Shown one piece after another: positions 62,796-64,000 of a DNA stretch of 64,000 bases (position 1 is the first letter of the stretch; every line of letters begins with the position of its first letter). Position numbers and translations under genes: made by a program. The notes under the pieces were generated by a model. That model was not told the origin of the DNA and searched no databases. It saw nothing but the letters and a program-made list of their open reading frames with translations. Where the stretch lies: the NCBI GenBank assembly GCA_023954015.1, contig JAMLIS010000002.1, forward strand, positions 310,001-374,000, read 5' to 3'. The stretch comes from Burkholderiaceae bacterium (GTDB taxonomy: Bacteria > Pseudomonadota > Gammaproteobacteria > Burkholderiales > Burkholderiaceae_E).

Positions 62796-64000
62796 ACGAT
62801 CGCGCACCGATTCCCGTGAAGCCGGTGGTCAACGAATCGGGCCTCGAAGTGCAGCCGCTGTACACGGCGGCCGACGTCGAGGAGAGCGGCGGGCTGGCCA
62901 TGCTCGGCGAGCCGGGCGAGTATCCGTTCACGCGCGGCATCCACCCGCTGATGTACCGCAAGCAGCCGTGGACGATGCGCCAGTACGCCGGCTTCGGCAA
63001 TCCGCACGAGACGAACCAGCGCTTCAAGTACCTGATCGCCAACGGCCAGACCGGCCTGAACGTCGCCTTCGACCTGCCCACGCAGATCGGGCTCGACTCC
63101 GACGATCCGATGGCGGAGGGAGAGGTCGGCCGCGTCGGCATGGCGATCGACACGCTGCGCGACGTCGAGATCGCCTTCGACGGCATCGATCTCAGCAGGA
63201 TCACGGTGTCGCTGACGATCAACGGCGCGGCGGCGATCCTGATCGCGATGTACCTGGCGATGGCCGAGAAGCGCGGCTACGACGTCGCGAAGCTGCGCGG
63301 CACCTGCCAGAACGACATCCTGAAGGAATTCGTCGGCCGCGGCACGTGGATCTTCCCGGTGGAGCCGTCGATCCGGCTGGTCGGCGACACGATCGAGTAC
63401 TGCGCGAAGCACGCACCGAAATACAGTCCGGTGTCGGTGTGCGGCTATCACATCCGCGAATCGGGCGCCACGCCCGCGCAGGAGATGGCCTACGCGTTCT
63501 GCATCGCGCGCGCCTATGCCGACGACGTGATCCGCCGCGGGCTCGACGTCGACGAGTTCGCCGGACGCCTGTCGTACAACTTCAACATCTTCGGCAACCT
63601 CTTCGAGCAGATCTGCAAGTTCCGCGCCGGCCGCAGCCTGTGGGCGCAGATCATGAAGGAGGAATACAAGGCGCAGAAGCCGGGCTCGATGTGGCTGCGC
63701 ATGATCGCCGGCGGCGGCGGCGGCGGACTGACCTTCGAGCAGCCGGAGATGAACATCGTACGCGGCGCCTACTACGCGCTGATCAGCGCGCTGTCGGGCG
63801 CGCAGACGATGGCGCTGTGCTCGTACGACGAGGCGTACACGATTCCCACCGAGTACTCGGCGCGCATCTCGCTGCGCACGATGCAGATCCTGATCGAGGA
63901 GATGGGGCTCACCGAGACGGTGGACCCGCTCGGCGGCTCGTTCTACGTCGAGACGATGACGAACCGGATGCGCGAACTGATGAAGGAGATCATCGCCGAC
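62792..64000 (+). CDS. B12-dependent acyl-CoA mutase large subunit, 3' end cut by window edge
   Basis: 403 codons are visible from the ATG at 62792; the family large subunit is about 520-560 residues. It matches the TIM-barrel part of methylmalonyl-CoA mutase: RKQPWTMRQYAGFG, GQTGLNVAFDLPTQIGLDSDDP, CQNDILKEFVGRGTW and CGYHIRESGA. Mapped on the Propionibacterium enzyme, Tyr65 (Tyr89), Gln173 (Gln197), Arg183 (Arg207) and Tyr219-His220 (Tyr243-His244) are kept. This excludes the Ile/Gln pair of 2-hydroxyisobutyryl-CoA mutase. However the HSQTSG loop is replaced by IAGGGGGG (305-312), and TQSLHTNSLDEA by the two-residue-shorter TMALCSYDEA (339-348). The substrate is therefore probably not methylmalonyl-CoA. 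Confidence 0.9.
   Translation, partial: MNDRAPIPVKPVVNESGLEVQPLYTAADVEESGGLAMLGEPGEYPFTRGIHPLMYRKQPWTMRQYAGFGNPHETNQRFKYLIANGQTGLNVAFDLPTQIGLDSDDPMAEGEVGRVGMAIDTLRDVEIAFDGIDLSRITVSLTINGAAAILIAMYLAMAEKRGYDVAKLRGTCQNDILKEFVGRGTWIFPVEPSIRLVGDTIEYCAKHAPKYSPVSVCGYHIRESGATPAQEMAYAFCIARAYADDVIRRGLDVDEFAGRLSYNFNIFGNLFEQICKFRAGRSLWAQIMKEEYKAQKPGSMWLRMIAGGGGGGLTFEQPEMNIVRGAYYALISALSGAQTMALCSYDEAYTIPTEYSARISLRTMQILIEEMGLTETVDPLGGSFYVETMTNRMRELMKEIIAD

Noticed and set aside
62792..64000. 2-hydroxyisobutyryl-CoA mutase
   Set aside because: That enzyme is marked by Ile and Gln at the positions that here are Tyr65 and Arg183, so the sequence does not support it.
1..64000. tRNA, rRNA, integrase, transposase or attachment sites
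   Set aside because: Intergenic regions were read for cloverleaf-like or conserved RNA sequences and for mobile-element genes, and none could be supported by eye.

Overview
The window is a dense, high-G+C stretch of bacterial chromosome (roughly two thirds or more G+C by eye). It has tight operons, many 4-bp ATGA/GTGA stop-start overlaps and frequent GTG or TTG starts. Gene content points to a betaproteobacterium, most likely Burkholderiales: EtfB plus an aerobic aromatic and acyl-CoA lifestyle, a system I cytochrome c maturation cluster headed by ccmI, a double-length UvrA, several Liv-type ABC components and PobA. This assignment is by recognition of protein families, not by a search. No rRNA, tRNA, CRISPR array, prophage or intact insertion sequence was seen.

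Layout. 1-1717 (minus): etfB, cut by the left edge, and a crotonase-fold protein that has lost both catalytic glutamates. 1890-6863 (plus): moxR - DUF58 - transglutaminase/DUF3488 - lytic transglycosylase, translationally coupled. 6907-12762 (minus): oxyR-cysM, then thioesterase-ridA-recG linked by 4-bp overlaps, with a repeat-rich gap of 439 bp between the two groups, and a TM2 membrane protein. 12849-18704: a 1951-residue tandem UvrA. 18689-24303: a GST (minus), then a degenerate EF-G-like GTPase, an aldehyde dehydrogenase and argE. 24304-25174: an 871-bp non-coding region with two tandem-repeat arrays and a perfect 46-bp palindrome. 25175-32637: ccmIABCDEFGH. 32676-33972 (minus): a nitroreductase with its MarR regulator. 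34033-39587 (minus): a complete livKGFHM importer with an upstream LysR gene. 39699-45015 (plus): an aromatic-catabolism-type operon (cupin/flavin/[2Fe-2S] fusion, a second Liv binding protein, a crotonase, an isochorismatase-like hydrolase, pobA). 45019-46257 (minus): an MFS transporter. 46343-47341: a nitronate monooxygenase. 47465-51283: carbamoyltransferase - glycosyltransferase - UDP-glucuronate decarboxylase-like SDR. 51303-53501: YihY, an AhpD-like protein and a small secreted protein. 53502-53863: poly-G and 15-bp repeats.

53864-64000 (plus): the most interesting unit. A GntR gene is followed by eight genes in near-perfect overlap: thiolase, acyl-CoA ligase, hydantoinase A-like, hydantoinase B-like, acyl-CoA dehydrogenase, B12-binding subunit, and a mutase large subunit cut by the right edge. 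Ligase plus thiolase plus an ATP-dependent HyuA/HyuB pair is the logic of ketone carboxylation pathways. Here it is joined to a coenzyme B12 carbon-skeleton mutase whose active-site loops differ from known methylmalonyl-CoA mutases, and to an acyl-CoA dehydrogenase lacking the usual catalytic glutamate. This looks like an undescribed degradative pathway for a branched or cyclic ketone, amide or acid. The substrate cannot be read from the sequence.

Likely collaborations: LysR may control the divergent aromatic operon, and LivK2 in that operon may use the neighbouring LivHMGF permease. MarR probably represses its own nitroreductase-marR transcript through a palindrome just after the promoter. 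GntR probably autoregulates the mutase operon through a TGTATACA site overlapping its -10 box.
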